This document shows, piece after piece, positions 20,155-30,725 of a DNA stretch of 64,000 nucleotides; positions within the stretch are counted from its first letter, which is position 1; every line of letters begins with the position of its first letter. The notes beneath the pieces were generated by a model. The model searched no databases. It had not been told where the DNA came from and saw only the letters and a list, made by a program, of their open reading frames with translations. This stretch comes from Nanobdellota archaeon (lineage in GTDB: Archaea > Nanobdellota > Nanobdellia > Woesearchaeales > WJKV01), in contig JAGLWF010000001.1 in the NCBI GenBank assembly GCA_023133595.1, positions 97,693-161,692 of the forward strand, given 5' to 3'. Made by a program: the position numbers and the translations under genes.

Positions 20155-21792
20155 CTAATCAAAAGAATAATCCAGAGAATCCTGGATCTGTCCTCCAAGG
20201 ATCTCCTGTCTATAGAAACCGCCGATTCCCTTAAACTCAGAATAATTTCCAGTTCCAGGCAATCGGTATACATTTCCTATCGGAATCGAATCCAGCAGCA
20301 AAACAGAGTAAAGTGGAGGGGTATCTAATGATCTTAATGCGACCAGATAATCTCCTCCATCTCCTGTTACTATCTGTCGATTTCCCTCCAGGTAATAAAG
20401 CGCCAGGTGCGGGGCATCGACAACATTTATCTTGGCATCATCAGGTGTGTTTTTATTCACCCATTCTATCATCTCTTTCACAGGTTCTCCCCAGTATATG
20501 ATTCTCATCTTGCCTATTGCTCCTTGCACTCCTCCAATTGAGCTGCTGTAATAAGCAGATTGGTACGGATGTAATTTTACGATTGCATAGGAAGATGAGA
20601 TAAACGAGAAAGCAATAATGATAATCAAAAACCAGCGTGCATACTTCTTTGCCTGCTGTTCCTTGAAAAAGCCAGGCAGTAAACGATACAAGAAATATGC
20701 GCCTATCCCTGCTAAAATGCATAATGCAGGAACAATGTCAAAAAACTGTCTTATGCCATCATAGACCTGGCCTGTAAAGCTTATTCGTAGGGTTCCAATC
20801 AAGAACCAAATCAAGACTAAGGATGAAAATCTGTTCTTGAGCTTGATTGTGTCGTAAAGCACCACCAGGATTCCAATAATAGCAAGAATCGAAATAACTA
20901 TTGGTGTGGTTGCCCACAAATATCCAAAAGGATATGTCCAGGGAACATTAACTCCTGATTCAAAGACATTCCCGTAGTAGAAAACACTGAACTTTCCAAT
21001 ACCTTCCATTTTTGTGAAGAAAGTGATAATTTCAATTATCCGAGAAAATGAAGACTTCCATAACCACGGATAACCTGCAATTAAAGAGATTGCTCCAAAG
21101 ATTAAGATACTTGCAAACCCCCCCAGGTTTATCTTTGGAATCCTAGGAGATATCTTCTGAAGAGAAAGACCGAATTTATCCCGATAACCGACCAGAAGCC
21201 AAAATACTAGAATAACTGGAATAAATATAGAATTTATCTTCACATCAAAACTTAGACCTAAAGAAATTCCCAGCAAAGCTCCTCTTTTCCAAGATGGTTT
21301 TTTAAGGTACATTAAGGATAAGAAAAATACAATAACAAACATTGCTGCCATGGGAACATCTGCTATGTTGAAGTGAGAATGTGCAAAGAATCTAGGATAT
21401 AAGAATAAAGCCAATGCTGCCACAATTCCTGCAAATCTGTTGTAGTATTTTGCAGTCATCAAATATGTTAAGAATATTGCGATCGCACTAAATATAATTA
21501 TAGGGATACGTAATGCAGTTATGATGCTGACCAAACCAAGCATTCCAGTGAATATTTTATAACTAAAGATAGAGACTATAGATGTCAGAGGGCCATACCA
21601 TCTTAGATTAGAAAGACCTTCGATCTGCAGATCTCCCCCTGTAAAGTAATTCCAATATAGGATTCCTGAAGTATAGCGGATAGGTTCATCCCAGGTAAGA
21701 CCATAATCTGGAAGTGTCCAGAACCCTATTATTAGAAAGAGTACTGCGATAATCAATCCTATTCTTACATCTCTATCTTTTAATATTTTCAT
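20155..21792 (-). CDS. Multi-spanning membrane glycosyltransferase (GT39-like)
   Basis: PDYGLTWDEPIRYTSGILYW (DE motif), MTAKYYNRFAGIVAALALFLYPRFFAHSHFNIADVP. Confidence 0.75.
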   Translation of the reverse strand: MKILKDRDVRIGLIIAVLFLIIGFWTLPDYGLTWDEPIRYTSGILYWNYFTGGDLQIEGLSNLRWYGPLTSIVSIFSYKIFTGMLGLVSIITALRIPIIIFSAIAIFLTYLMTAKYYNRFAGIVAALALFLYPRFFAHSHFNIADVPMAAMFVIVFFLSLMYLKKPSWKRGALLGISLGLSFDVKINSIFIPVILVFWLLVGYRDKFGLSLQKISPRIPKINLGGFASILIFGAISLIAGYPWLWKSSFSRIIEIITFFTKMEGIGKFSVFYYGNVFESGVNVPWTYPFGYLWATTPIVISILAIIGILVVLYDTIKLKNRFSSLVLIWFLIGTLRISFTGQVYDGIRQFFDIVPALCILAGIGAYFLYRLLPGFFKEQQAKKYARWFLIIIIAFSFISSSYAIVKLHPYQSAYYSSSIGGVQGAIGKMRIIYWGEPVKEMIEWVNKNTPDDAKINVVDAPHLALYYLEGNRQIVTGDGGDYLVALRSLDTPPLYSVLLLDSIPIGNVYRLPGTGNYSEFKGIGGFYRQEILGGQIQDSLDYSFD

Positions 21793-22525
21793 TTGAGATT
21801 TTTCTCTTATATTTCCCAGACAAATGATTCAATCTTACTTTCAGGACTTCAGACAGCATCTGGTATGAAGCCTTTATCGTACTGAGCCTGCTATCTTCAT
21901 CATTGACCCAGGTGATCGGAACTTCTTTGATCTGATACTTATTTTTCCTTGCCAAAAATAAAAGTTCTACATCAAACCCCCAACGGTCGATTGTCTGCCA
22001 AGGTACAATAGCATTCACAGCCCTTCTTGAAAATATTTTGAATCCACACTGGGTATCCCAGACCCCTGGAACTGCCAATATCTGTACAATCCTGTTGAAA
22101 GCCTTTCCCATCAACTGCCGATATAATGGTTGATATACTTTGATTTCTGCCCCTTTTATGACCCGGCTTCCGATCACGACATCATATCCTTTTTTGGTAT
22201 ACGGCATAAGTTTGAATATTTCTTCACTAGGAGTTGCCAGATCAATATCAGAAAAGAGCATATAATCTCCTTTTGCTTTTAAGAATCCATGCTTGACTGC
22301 ATAGCCTTTTCCTCTATTTATTCCATTAGTCAGGACACAGACCTCTTTCTTGCCCTTTGCAAATTCTTTCAGGAGATTGTAGGTCTGATCCTTTGACCCA
22401 TCATCAACAAAGACCAGTTCGAAGTGCTTGAAATGCTTCTTGAAAAAATCATAGAATTTCTGGGGATTCTTTCTCTTGATACTCTTTTCTTCGTTATAAG
22501 CTGGAACAATTATCGATAAAAACAT
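21773..22525 (-). CDS. GT2, dolichyl-phosphate beta-glucosyltransferase-like
   Basis: LSIIVPAYNEEKSIKR...FVDDGSKDQTYNLL...FSDIDLATPSEEIFKL...TQCGFKIFSRRA. Confidence 0.9.
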   Translation of the reverse strand: MFLSIIVPAYNEEKSIKRKNPQKFYDFFKKHFKHFELVFVDDGSKDQTYNLLKEFAKGKKEVCVLTNGINRGKGYAVKHGFLKAKGDYMLFSDIDLATPSEEIFKLMPYTKKGYDVVIGSRVIKGAEIKVYQPLYRQLMGKAFNRIVQILAVPGVWDTQCGFKIFSRRAVNAIVPWQTIDRWGFDVELLFLARKNKYQIKEVPITWVNDEDSRLSTIKASYQMLSEVLKVRLNHLSGKYKRKISNENIKR

Positions 22526-22586
22526 TATATACCCCCCATAGCCTTAATAAAAATAGGATTAATTTATAAATCTTTCTTTGGATGGA

Positions 22587-24272
22587 TTATCGATTCTTGG
22601 GTATGTCGTATATTAAAATAGAACTTCCGACAACCTCGACAGGCTCATAATCCTGCAGCCAGGTATAGCAATCTTTAGGCTGGCCTGTATATATAAATCC
22701 GAGTGTATGCAGGTGGCTTACTGCAAATCTGCCAGTAGCATTATAACAAGGCGGTGTATAGTGATTTATCTTGGACAGGGCAATCATATCATTGCCAAAA
22801 TAGCTAAGCCCTATCCCTGTTATTCCTTTTTCTTGCATATAATCCTGGAACCGATATAGATCCTGTCCCCAATCAGCATCTGCATTCGAGAGATATTTGT
22901 ATCCATTACTAGGTCCGCCTACAAATTCATTGAAATAACCAATGTAATTAAATGACGCTGCCAGGATAGAGAAAACATAAAAGAGACATAGCGCAAAAAA
23001 GACATATTTGATTATTTTTGTGAATTTGACATTCGCTACCTGGGAAGCGATCAGTATCACAAAAGGAAACGCAGGCAAGATATATCTCATACCCATAATC
23101 AACTGAACATAAAAACTAAAGACAAGGAATATGACCAGAAGAGGCGCTAGAAGAAATAATTTGTCATAAAAACTTATTTTTTTGGTAAGTCTCTTATCAT
23201 AAAATAAGAAAAACATGCCAAGCAGGAAAAATATCAATAATGTTATTGGCGTTTTAAGAAAAAATGAATAGAAATAATAATACCAGATAGAGCCATCAGT
23301 ATATAGCTCTCCATTGATATAGGTGGCATAAGCTATCATACCTCCCTGGCTCAAAGAAAAATCCACACTATATAGCAGTTTTTTAGGCAAGGGAATTGGA
23401 ATATGTTTCAGGACAGGAGCGTGAAGGATCTGCATCTGTTTTCCTTTAAATTCAATATCTTTTGGCTGCACAAAAGTAGAGTCAAACAGATAGATGCAAT
23501 TTATCGATACTGCTACTGCTGCGAAAAAGATAATAAAGCATAACACTAACGGTACTAGTTTGTTTGAAGTTTTAACTTTTTCAACTATCTTCTTTCCATG
23601 CATGTAAAAGATTGCCAATAAGAATATGATGATTGTGAAAAATATGATAAGGGATGAAAGTTTGGATATGAGCATTATTCCTGCAGCAATTCCTAGAAGG
23701 CATAGGTTAAGCAGATTTGGTGTCTGTTTTAGCCTCCATAACAGATAGAATGAAACAAACACAAAGACTGTCACACTAAAATCAGACGCAACCTGCATCG
23801 AGTGCCCCAGGATATTCGGTTCAAATGCAAGTAAGAATAATGCGAGATAAGCAGGATATTTTCCAAACAAAGCTTTGCTCCATTTATACAGCACAAAAGC
23901 CAGTAATAGATACAAAAAGAAATAGCTAAACTTCATGAGATATACTGCCCGCTCAACGTTTGGGATATATTTGAACAGCATCAGTTTCCCAATGATATAT
24001 GGATCATCCAAATTCTGTATTCTTGGTTCCAGATATAATGCCGGGGGGATATCAAAGAATAGTAATGGGATAGTGCCCCACATCCGTGCAAACTCTGGAG
24101 TCTCGTATAGCGTGGTTTGTCCAAAGTCCTTTCCTTTCCAATGACTATATCCTGCGCCAATGTGGCATGATTCGTCTGGACTCATTGAATTTTTAGGAAT
24201 AAAATTAATATACTGAAATAACAATATTATTGCAAAAATAAGAAATACGATATATGATTTTTTAAGTTTCAT
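22587..24272 (-). CDS. Multi-spanning membrane glycosyltransferase (PMT-like)
   Basis: SMSPDESCHIGAGYSHWKGKDFG, repeated TMs, ADWGQDLYRFQDYMQEKGI soluble C-terminal segment. Confidence 0.72.
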   Translation of the reverse strand: MKLKKSYIVFLIFAIILLFQYINFIPKNSMSPDESCHIGAGYSHWKGKDFGQTTLYETPEFARMWGTIPLLFFDIPPALYLEPRIQNLDDPYIIGKLMLFKYIPNVERAVYLMKFSYFFLYLLLAFVLYKWSKALFGKYPAYLALFLLAFEPNILGHSMQVASDFSVTVFVFVSFYLLWRLKQTPNLLNLCLLGIAAGIMLISKLSSLIIFFTIIIFLLAIFYMHGKKIVEKVKTSNKLVPLVLCFIIFFAAVAVSINCIYLFDSTFVQPKDIEFKGKQMQILHAPVLKHIPIPLPKKLLYSVDFSLSQGGMIAYATYINGELYTDGSIWYYYFYSFFLKTPITLLIFFLLGMFFLFYDKRLTKKISFYDKLFLLAPLLVIFLVFSFYVQLIMGMRYILPAFPFVILIASQVANVKFTKIIKYVFFALCLFYVFSILAASFNYIGYFNEFVGGPSNGYKYLSNADADWGQDLYRFQDYMQEKGITGIGLSYFGNDMIALSKINHYTPPCYNATGRFAVSHLHTLGFIYTGQPKDCYTWLQDYEPVEVVGSSILIYDIPKNR

Positions 24273-24367
24273 ATATACTTGAATAGAAATCACATATATA
24301 AAAATATCTAATATATAATATCCAGAAAGATTTATAAATTCAAGTTTGGATTCATTTTCTTTATAAA

Positions 24368-25810
24368 ATGGATATTACTCTCATCTATCCCCCATTATCT
24401 GTGAGCGAACGATACGCACGGAACGTGGGGGAAAAAGGACACCTGCCACCGTTAGGGCTTGCGCTACTTGCTGCATATGTAAGAGAAAACGGTTTTAAAG
24501 TAAGGTTGATAGATGCTCTTGCTTCAGGTATGTCTGCTGCAGATATAATAGCTGATATCCAGAAGAATGATCCAAGAGTCATCGGTATCACTGCATTAAC
24601 ACCTAATTTTCATCGTGTGGTATCCCTTGCAAAGACAATAAAAGAACGGTTTCCAAAAAAACTTATTATTGTGGGCGGGCCTCATGCTGCCATCGACCCA
24701 AAAGCTGTATTGAAGGAAAATAAATGTTTTGATCTCATCTGTTATAAAGAAGGGGAATTTACACTTCTTGACTTATTAAAAAAATATCAGGACCAAGATT
24801 ACGATTATAACTATTTTATCTTGAATCATGATTTACTGGGATCTATTGCTGGAATTTGTTTTCGTAAGAAAGATGAAATTATAATGAATCTTCCTCAGAA
24901 ACCAGTCCATGATCTAGACGCACTTCCTTTTCCAGCACGGGATCTGCTGCCTATGGATAAATATTCTCCGCTGCCTAATCAATATAAGAGACTGCCTTTG
25001 ATCCATATGCTCGCGCACAGAGGATGCCCATTCAACTGTTCCTTTTGTTCTACAAGCACTATGTTTGGGCGGAAGGTCAGGTTACGTAGTCCAGAGAGAA
25101 GCATTGAAGAAATAGAACACTGCATTGAGGTTTATGGTGCAAAAGATATTTCTTTTTGGGATGATCTGATGACAATAAATAAAGAATGGATGAAACAGTT
25201 TTGTGAACTTTTGATCGAAAAAAAGTTAGATATCACCTGGACCTGTTGCGCGCGTGTCGATACTGTCGACAAAGAAACACTTATACTGATGAAAAAAGCT
25301 GGATGCTGGAATATCTTTTTTGGAATTGAATCTGGTTCCCAAGAGCTTTTAGATAATATCAATAAAGGCATAACATTAGCGCAAATAAGAAGGACTGTGA
25401 AAGATTGTCAGGACGTTGGTATTGAGATCCGGGCGTCCTTCATGTTAGCCCTTCCAGGAGAGACTCCAGAACTGGCGCAAAAAACCATTGATTTTGCTAA
25501 AGAACTAAATCCTGATTATGCTCAATTTTGCATAACAACTCCATATCCAGGAACACAATTATACAAGGATGCGAAAAAGTTTGGGACTTTAAGTGAAGAT
25601 TATTCTAAATATAATATCTGGGAACCAGTATTTGTCCCATTCGGATACCAGAATAGAGAAGAAATCACTAAACTAGAAAAAAGAGCTGTAAGACAATTCT
25701 ATTTCAGACCTGCATTCTTCTCAAAGGTTGCAAAGAATCTATTAAAGAACCCAAAGGATATCAAAAGATATATCCAAGGCTTTCGCTTTTTGCTTGGCTT
25801 TATTTCTTAA
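24368..25810 (+). CDS. Radical SAM protein with B12-binding-like domain
   Basis: MDITLIYPPLSVSERYARNVGEKGHLPPLGLALLAAYVRENG; AHRGCPFNCSFCST CxxxCxxC; FFGIESGSQELLDNINKG. Confidence 0.92.
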   Translation: MDITLIYPPLSVSERYARNVGEKGHLPPLGLALLAAYVRENGFKVRLIDALASGMSAADIIADIQKNDPRVIGITALTPNFHRVVSLAKTIKERFPKKLIIVGGPHAAIDPKAVLKENKCFDLICYKEGEFTLLDLLKKYQDQDYDYNYFILNHDLLGSIAGICFRKKDEIIMNLPQKPVHDLDALPFPARDLLPMDKYSPLPNQYKRLPLIHMLAHRGCPFNCSFCSTSTMFGRKVRLRSPERSIEEIEHCIEVYGAKDISFWDDLMTINKEWMKQFCELLIEKKLDITWTCCARVDTVDKETLILMKKAGCWNIFFGIESGSQELLDNINKGITLAQIRRTVKDCQDVGIEIRASFMLALPGETPELAQKTIDFAKELNPDYAQFCITTPYPGTQLYKDAKKFGTLSEDYSKYNIWEPVFVPFGYQNREEITKLEKRAVRQFYFRPAFFSKVAKNLLKNPKDIKRYIQGFRFLLGFIS

Positions 25811-26429
25811 ATTTCAATAAACAACCTAAAGATAGAGAAAACGGCAGTCCAAAAGGCAAGTTTATCTGCGAGAGTAATCTCAGCCTAGCCAAAGAGATTA
25901 TTTGTCTTGGTGTAAAAGAATTCACGTGGTCTGGAACTCTAAGTGGCCTTTTAAGTAAAAGTCCTCTGCAGATGGTCCAGACAGTTTCATTCGGAAAAGT
26001 GATGATGAGCCATCCGTTTTTCCTAAGAACCCTTGTTAGTTCCTTTATTACATCTTTATACTCATAGATATGCTCCAGGACTTCAGTGCAGATGACAATA
26101 TCAAAAGATTCATTTTCATATGGAATTTTTGTCAAATCTCCATGGATAAACTTTGCGTACGGACATCTTTCTTTTGCCTTTTTGAGGGCCACTTTTGTGA
26201 TATCCACGCCAAAATATAAACTTTGATTATTCTTGCAGTGGGCTTTCTTGATCAGATGTCCTTCACCACAGCCCGCATCAAGAATCTTCAATCCTTTTTT
26301 TCTGGGAAGCTGTTTCACTATCGCGTCCAACCGATTGAGATGGACAAATCTTATCAATGGATTCCTCGAACTATATGCCATCTCTTCCATCAAGTTTTCA
26401 GGCATGTGAAGATGTTCTGTTTTTGACAT
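25800..26429 (-). CDS. Class I SAM-dependent methyltransferase
   Basis: LKILDAGCGEGHLIKKAH...IVICTEVLEHIYEYKDVIKELTRVLRKNGWLIITFPN. Confidence 0.9.
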   Translation of the reverse strand: MSKTEHLHMPENLMEEMAYSSRNPLIRFVHLNRLDAIVKQLPRKKGLKILDAGCGEGHLIKKAHCKNNQSLYFGVDITKVALKKAKERCPYAKFIHGDLTKIPYENESFDIVICTEVLEHIYEYKDVIKELTRVLRKNGWLIITFPNETVWTICRGLLLKRPLRVPDHVNSFTPRQIISLARLRLLSQINLPFGLPFSLSLGCLLKFKK

Positions 26430-26437
26430 ATTTTACC

Positions 26438-27214
26438 TCATTTCTCAAATATTGCCATTATGCAGATGCTTTCCTTTGAAGTTGAAAATATTTTGCGATC
26501 TGCCCAGATAACTAAATCCCTGATGTTTGTAAAAAGTTTGGGCAATTTATAATCAACGGATTTTTTTATTTTTTTAATATTTTTGCTTACTTTAGCTTGA
26601 TTTTTTGGATCATTCTTGACAAATCTTTGCAAGAAATTATTAACATATCCATTTTCGACCACGCCTGTCAATGCATGGCACATATATTTTATCTTGACAA
26701 CTTTTAGATTGACTTTATTTGGCAGTTCAGTCCCGCGATACAACCTTTCATGGCCCCATCCCCAGATGCCTATTTTTAATTTCTTTCCGAATCGATTTAA
26801 GATATAGTTAATAGGATCATAAGTGAACGGGAAATCTTTTGACGGTCCTGTAACTATTAATCTTCCTCCTTTCTTTAATACTCTGGTCAGTTCACTTATT
26901 GCCTTTTTTTCGTCTTTTATATGCTCTAGGACATCTATGCATATGATGCAATCAAAAGTATTGTCTTTATACGGAATGTTTCCTACATCCCCAATGTAGT
27001 ATTTAACATTTTTCTCAGGATTGATCGCAGTTGCTATCTGTATATCTCCTTTATTCAAGTCAAAGGAAACAATCTCTTTTGCTCTCTTTTTTAGATATTT
27101 GTCGTACAAACCGTCGCCGCAGCCAGCATGAAGCAGTTTCTTTGGTCGACCTACTTCTTTTAGCGCTTCTGATAACCTAGAATAATATGTAGGAGCTAGT
27201 TCTTTTAACGACAT
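26438..27214 (-). CDS. Class I SAM-dependent methyltransferase
   Basis: KLLHAGCGDGLYDKYLKKRA...IICIDVLEHIKDEKKAISELTRVLKKGGRLIVTGPS. Confidence 0.9.
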   Translation of the reverse strand: MSLKELAPTYYSRLSEALKEVGRPKKLLHAGCGDGLYDKYLKKRAKEIVSFDLNKGDIQIATAINPEKNVKYYIGDVGNIPYKDNTFDCIICIDVLEHIKDEKKAISELTRVLKKGGRLIVTGPSKDFPFTYDPINYILNRFGKKLKIGIWGWGHERLYRGTELPNKVNLKVVKIKYMCHALTGVVENGYVNNFLQRFVKNDPKNQAKVSKNIKKIKKSVDYKLPKLFTNIRDLVIWADRKIFSTSKESICIMAIFEK

Positions 27215-27259
27215 TTTTATTCATAAAAAGGAACATATTTATAAACATTTGGAAGAAGA

Positions 27260-28366
27260 TTATAAATGCTTTGATACATCTTTTACTTGGATATCATACA
27301 TGCATTTCAATCCCTTGCAGATAGGAAACTTTCCATCTTTATAACACGGAGCGCATCCCAGATGCTTCCAGATAACTGTATGTTTCTTGCTGTACGGGCC
27401 CCATTTTCTTGGATCTGTAGGGCCAAAGATAGCAATCACTTTCGGACCAACAGCCTCTGCAATATGCATTGGTCCAGAATCATTGCAGATAATATATTTG
27501 CAAAACTTCATTATCCCCCCCATCTCCTTCAAAGAAGAATCCATCATGATTGGATATTCGAGAAAATCCGAAACCAAATCTTTGTCAGAAGGTCCTCCAA
27601 GGATGATTATTTTCCATCCTTTCTTCTTCAATGTTTTTGCTAATTCTTTATATCTTTCTTTTAACCATCTTTTTGAGGAGACTTCCTGCCCAGGATTCTT
27701 TGCCCCTCCTGGGATGATGCCGACAATTTTGTCTGTTCTCTTTATCTTATTTCTTTTCAAGAACTTCTCTGCAAATCTAATGTCGTGCTTAGATAAATTC
27801 AATTCAAGATCTGGCTTTTGCGGAACCTCTGCTCCAACAATCTTTGCAAGATTCAAATAAGTATCCACTTCATGCGTTATAGCTCCATAAGGGACATTTA
27901 TTGTGTTCAGAAAGCCTTCTCCCTTTCTATCCAATCCTGCCCGTATAGGTATGCCTGCAAGATAAATCAGAAGATGGAACAGGTATGATTTTTCAAGATC
28001 AAAACAAATATCAAAATTCTTTCTACGCAGTTTTAATATCAACCATAAGATCTTAAAGAAACGCTTCTGGAATACGATCTTGTCATCAAAAGCAACGATT
28101 TTGTCAATGTTTGGATTATCTTTCAGGATTGGCTTTGACCATTTGCCGACATAATAAGTGATTTTTGCTTTTGGATATTTTTTGCGTAGTACTCGCAGGA
28201 ATGGACTTGTCATCAGCACGTCTCCGATTGCCCCTGTCTTGAATATCAGGATGTTTTTAACTCTTTTTAGCTCTACTTTCTTGAAACTTTTCTTATACTG
28301 TTTATAGAAAATAGTTTTTCCTAACAACGGAACAAAATGTTTCCAATCTTCAAGACTAAATTTCAT
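27260..28366 (-). CDS. Glycosyltransferase family 9 (heptosyltransferase-like)
   Basis: VKNILIFKTGAIGDVLMTSPFLRVLRKKYPKAKI...GIIPGGAK...IICNDSGPMHIAEAVGPKVIAIFGPTDPRKWGPY. Confidence 0.92.
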   Translation of the reverse strand: MKFSLEDWKHFVPLLGKTIFYKQYKKSFKKVELKRVKNILIFKTGAIGDVLMTSPFLRVLRKKYPKAKITYYVGKWSKPILKDNPNIDKIVAFDDKIVFQKRFFKILWLILKLRRKNFDICFDLEKSYLFHLLIYLAGIPIRAGLDRKGEGFLNTINVPYGAITHEVDTYLNLAKIVGAEVPQKPDLELNLSKHDIRFAEKFLKRNKIKRTDKIVGIIPGGAKNPGQEVSSKRWLKERYKELAKTLKKKGWKIIILGGPSDKDLVSDFLEYPIMMDSSLKEMGGIMKFCKYIICNDSGPMHIAEAVGPKVIAIFGPTDPRKWGPYSKKHTVIWKHLGCAPCYKDGKFPICKGLKCMYDIQVKDVSKHL

Positions 28367-29529
28367 TTTATCAGACCAAGATAGTATCTTTCCAATTTTT
28401 TAGCAATGATCTTCCAATCATAATTTTTCACTAATGCCTTGCATTCATTGACTTTCTTTGAGTATAATTTTTTGTCCTGCAACAATCTTAATAATTTAGA
28501 TGCCAGATCCTTGTGATCCTTTGCTTTATAGATCAAACCACCTTTTCCATTTTGGGTTACTTCGACAAGCGGAGGGATATCTGTGCAGACATATGGCACA
28601 CGAGAAGCCATTGCTTCTGCAACAACAATACCAAAACCTTCAAGCACAGAAGGAAGGCAGAAAACATGAGAACTTTTCATTATCTCTCGAACTTTCTGGT
28701 TGCTCTTGACACGTCCCATTAACTGAACATTTTGCTGAAGATTTAGTTCTTGGATTAGTTTCTCCAATTTCTCTCTTTCCTCCCCACCACCAATGATTTT
28801 ACATTTAATGTTTGGAATCTCCTTCTTAACGATCGCAACTGCTTTAATCAGATCTTCAACACGTTTGTTTGGAGAAAGACGTGCAATGCATGATATTGTC
28901 GGCTGTTTTGCTTTTTTCACCTTTATCTTTGTGAAATCAGAAACATTAACGCCATTTGGGATCACAGTTATATCCCTGGCTCTAACTCCTGCATCAATCA
29001 ACTTTTGTTTTGTGAAATTACTCACTGAGATAAATTTTGTCTTGTTAAACTTAAGCCAGAATAGAATGAATCTTTCTGCTATCTCTCCAATGATACCTGC
29101 AAGCTTGCCTGTGTTCTTTATCCAGTTTCCGACCCAGACCTCGTGATAAGTCACGACAGAAGGGACACTCAAGATTCTTGCCATAAACGCGCTTACAAAG
29201 TAGGTGAAGAAGTTATGGCCATCCACTAACGCGAACCCGATTTTTCTTTTTTCTACAACTGCTGTAACAAAATAAGGAACTGAATTCAGTATTCGTTGAA
29301 GATAGCGTTCTGTCCGTGAATATTTTAACTGACATGCCCGGACAACTGTAAGATTTCCTTTTCTTTCTCTGACTTGTCCATTTTGTGCTGTTGTAACAAC
29401 TGTAACCTGATGTTTCTTGGCCAATTCTTTTGCCAGATAATAGGATCTGCTTTCCACACCTCCTGTGATCTCATCCTCGTCCAGGCTAGGAAAATACTCT
29501 GCAAAAATAAGTATGTGCTTTTTTATCAT
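28363..29529 (-). CDS. Glycosyltransferase family 4
   Basis: GGVESRSYYLAKELAKKHQVTVVT...VIPNGVNVSDF...FCLPSVLEGFGIVVAEAMASRVPYV. Confidence 0.93.
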   Translation of the reverse strand: MIKKHILIFAEYFPSLDEDEITGGVESRSYYLAKELAKKHQVTVVTTAQNGQVRERKGNLTVVRACQLKYSRTERYLQRILNSVPYFVTAVVEKRKIGFALVDGHNFFTYFVSAFMARILSVPSVVTYHEVWVGNWIKNTGKLAGIIGEIAERFILFWLKFNKTKFISVSNFTKQKLIDAGVRARDITVIPNGVNVSDFTKIKVKKAKQPTISCIARLSPNKRVEDLIKAVAIVKKEIPNIKCKIIGGGEEREKLEKLIQELNLQQNVQLMGRVKSNQKVREIMKSSHVFCLPSVLEGFGIVVAEAMASRVPYVCTDIPPLVEVTQNGKGGLIYKAKDHKDLASKLLRLLQDKKLYSKKVNECKALVKNYDWKIIAKKLERYYLGLIK

Positions 29530-29604
29530 CTTGCTTATAATGAGAAGAAGAATATTTATAAAGTTACCGCACGCCCATGCCGTAGTATTCTAATCCCTGA
29601 AAAC

Positions 29605-29955
29605 TTACTTCTTTTTAACTTTCTTTCCTTCTTTTGCTTTTTTAAATGCAAATGTGCGCACAAGCTTGCTTATATCCTCTTCATTTTTCTGCATCTTGAC
29701 ATACAATCTAAAGTTCAGATAAAATAATACAGCAAGTCCGAAATATATTATGACATCAACAGTCCTTCCAATGCCTAAAAGATCTGCAGAGATACGAAAT
29801 AAATCAGGTTCTAAGACAAATACAATAGCCAGAATCCAGATTACTGCCCAAAATATAAATTCCTTCTTAGAAATCTGTTTTCCTTTAGCTCTAAGAAAAA
29901 CTCTACTTAATGCGAACAGCAAAAATATAATCAAAAATATTTGAAGTGGTGTCAT
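29605..29955 (-). CDS. DUF2304 family small membrane protein
   Basis: 116 aa, three hydrophobic helices, basic C-terminus; directly downstream of GT2 29967-30653, the usual DUF2304 arrangement. Confidence 0.75.
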   Translation of the reverse strand: MTPLQIFLIIFLLFALSRVFLRAKGKQISKKEFIFWAVIWILAIVFVLEPDLFRISADLLGIGRTVDVIIYFGLAVLFYLNFRLYVKMQKNEEDISKLVRTFAFKKAKEGKKVKKK

Positions 29956-29966
29956 TTTTTACCTCC

Positions 29967-30653
29967 TTATCGAACAATACGATCGTAAATCATCCTGAAT
30001 AATATTTTTAATGCTTCCCTAAAGGAGCCATGTCCATGTACTAAAGTTTCTTCAGTATATAAAATTGTTACGGATATTTCTTTGAATTTTATCTTCTTTT
30101 TATGGATCTCTTCCACAATCTGAGATGCATGTCCCATCTGATCTGCTGTGATCTTGATCTTCTGTGCTGCTTTTCTGGACATTGCCCTAAATCCATTATG
30201 CGCATCTGTAAGCTTGGCTCCATAAAATAGATACATTGTCCAGACAGACCCTTTCAACAACACCTTTCGTAAGAAAGGCACTTCTGTCTTTTTAAGGAAT
30301 CTTGAACCAAGCGTGACATCGACTTCACCATCAATAACTGGTTTCAGCATGGCTGGCAGATCCCCAGTTCGATGCTGGCCATCAGCATCAAAAGTAACAA
30401 TGATATCAGCTCCCAAAGAAAGAGCATATTCAATGCCTGTACGCAGGGCTGCGCCCTGACCTCTGAGGATCACGTGTCTTAAAACATGCACGTTTTGGGC
30501 TTTTGCAAGCTCATACGTGCGATCCTTGGAACCATCATCCACAACAATGATATTTCTATATCCTGCTTTTTTTAGGTCTGAAAGTGTTTTAGAGATATTC
30601 TTTTCCTCGTTCAATGCTGCCATTACTATGAATATCTTGCTCTTGCTTATCAT
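29967..30653 (-). CDS. GT2, dolichol-phosphate mannosyltransferase-like
   Basis: IFIVMAALNEEKNISKTLSDLKKAGYRNIIVVDDGSKDRTYELAK...TFDADGQHRTGDLPAMLKPV...DAHNGFRAMSR. Confidence 0.92.
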   Translation of the reverse strand: MISKSKIFIVMAALNEEKNISKTLSDLKKAGYRNIIVVDDGSKDRTYELAKAQNVHVLRHVILRGQGAALRTGIEYALSLGADIIVTFDADGQHRTGDLPAMLKPVIDGEVDVTLGSRFLKKTEVPFLRKVLLKGSVWTMYLFYGAKLTDAHNGFRAMSRKAAQKIKITADQMGHASQIVEEIHKKKIKFKEISVTILYTEETLVHGHGSFREALKILFRMIYDRIVR

Positions 30654-30725
30654 ATGGGATCTGAGAGGATAGACCTTTAAAAATGTTATGAAAGATTTAT
30701 AAAGAATATCCAGTCATAGACCTGT

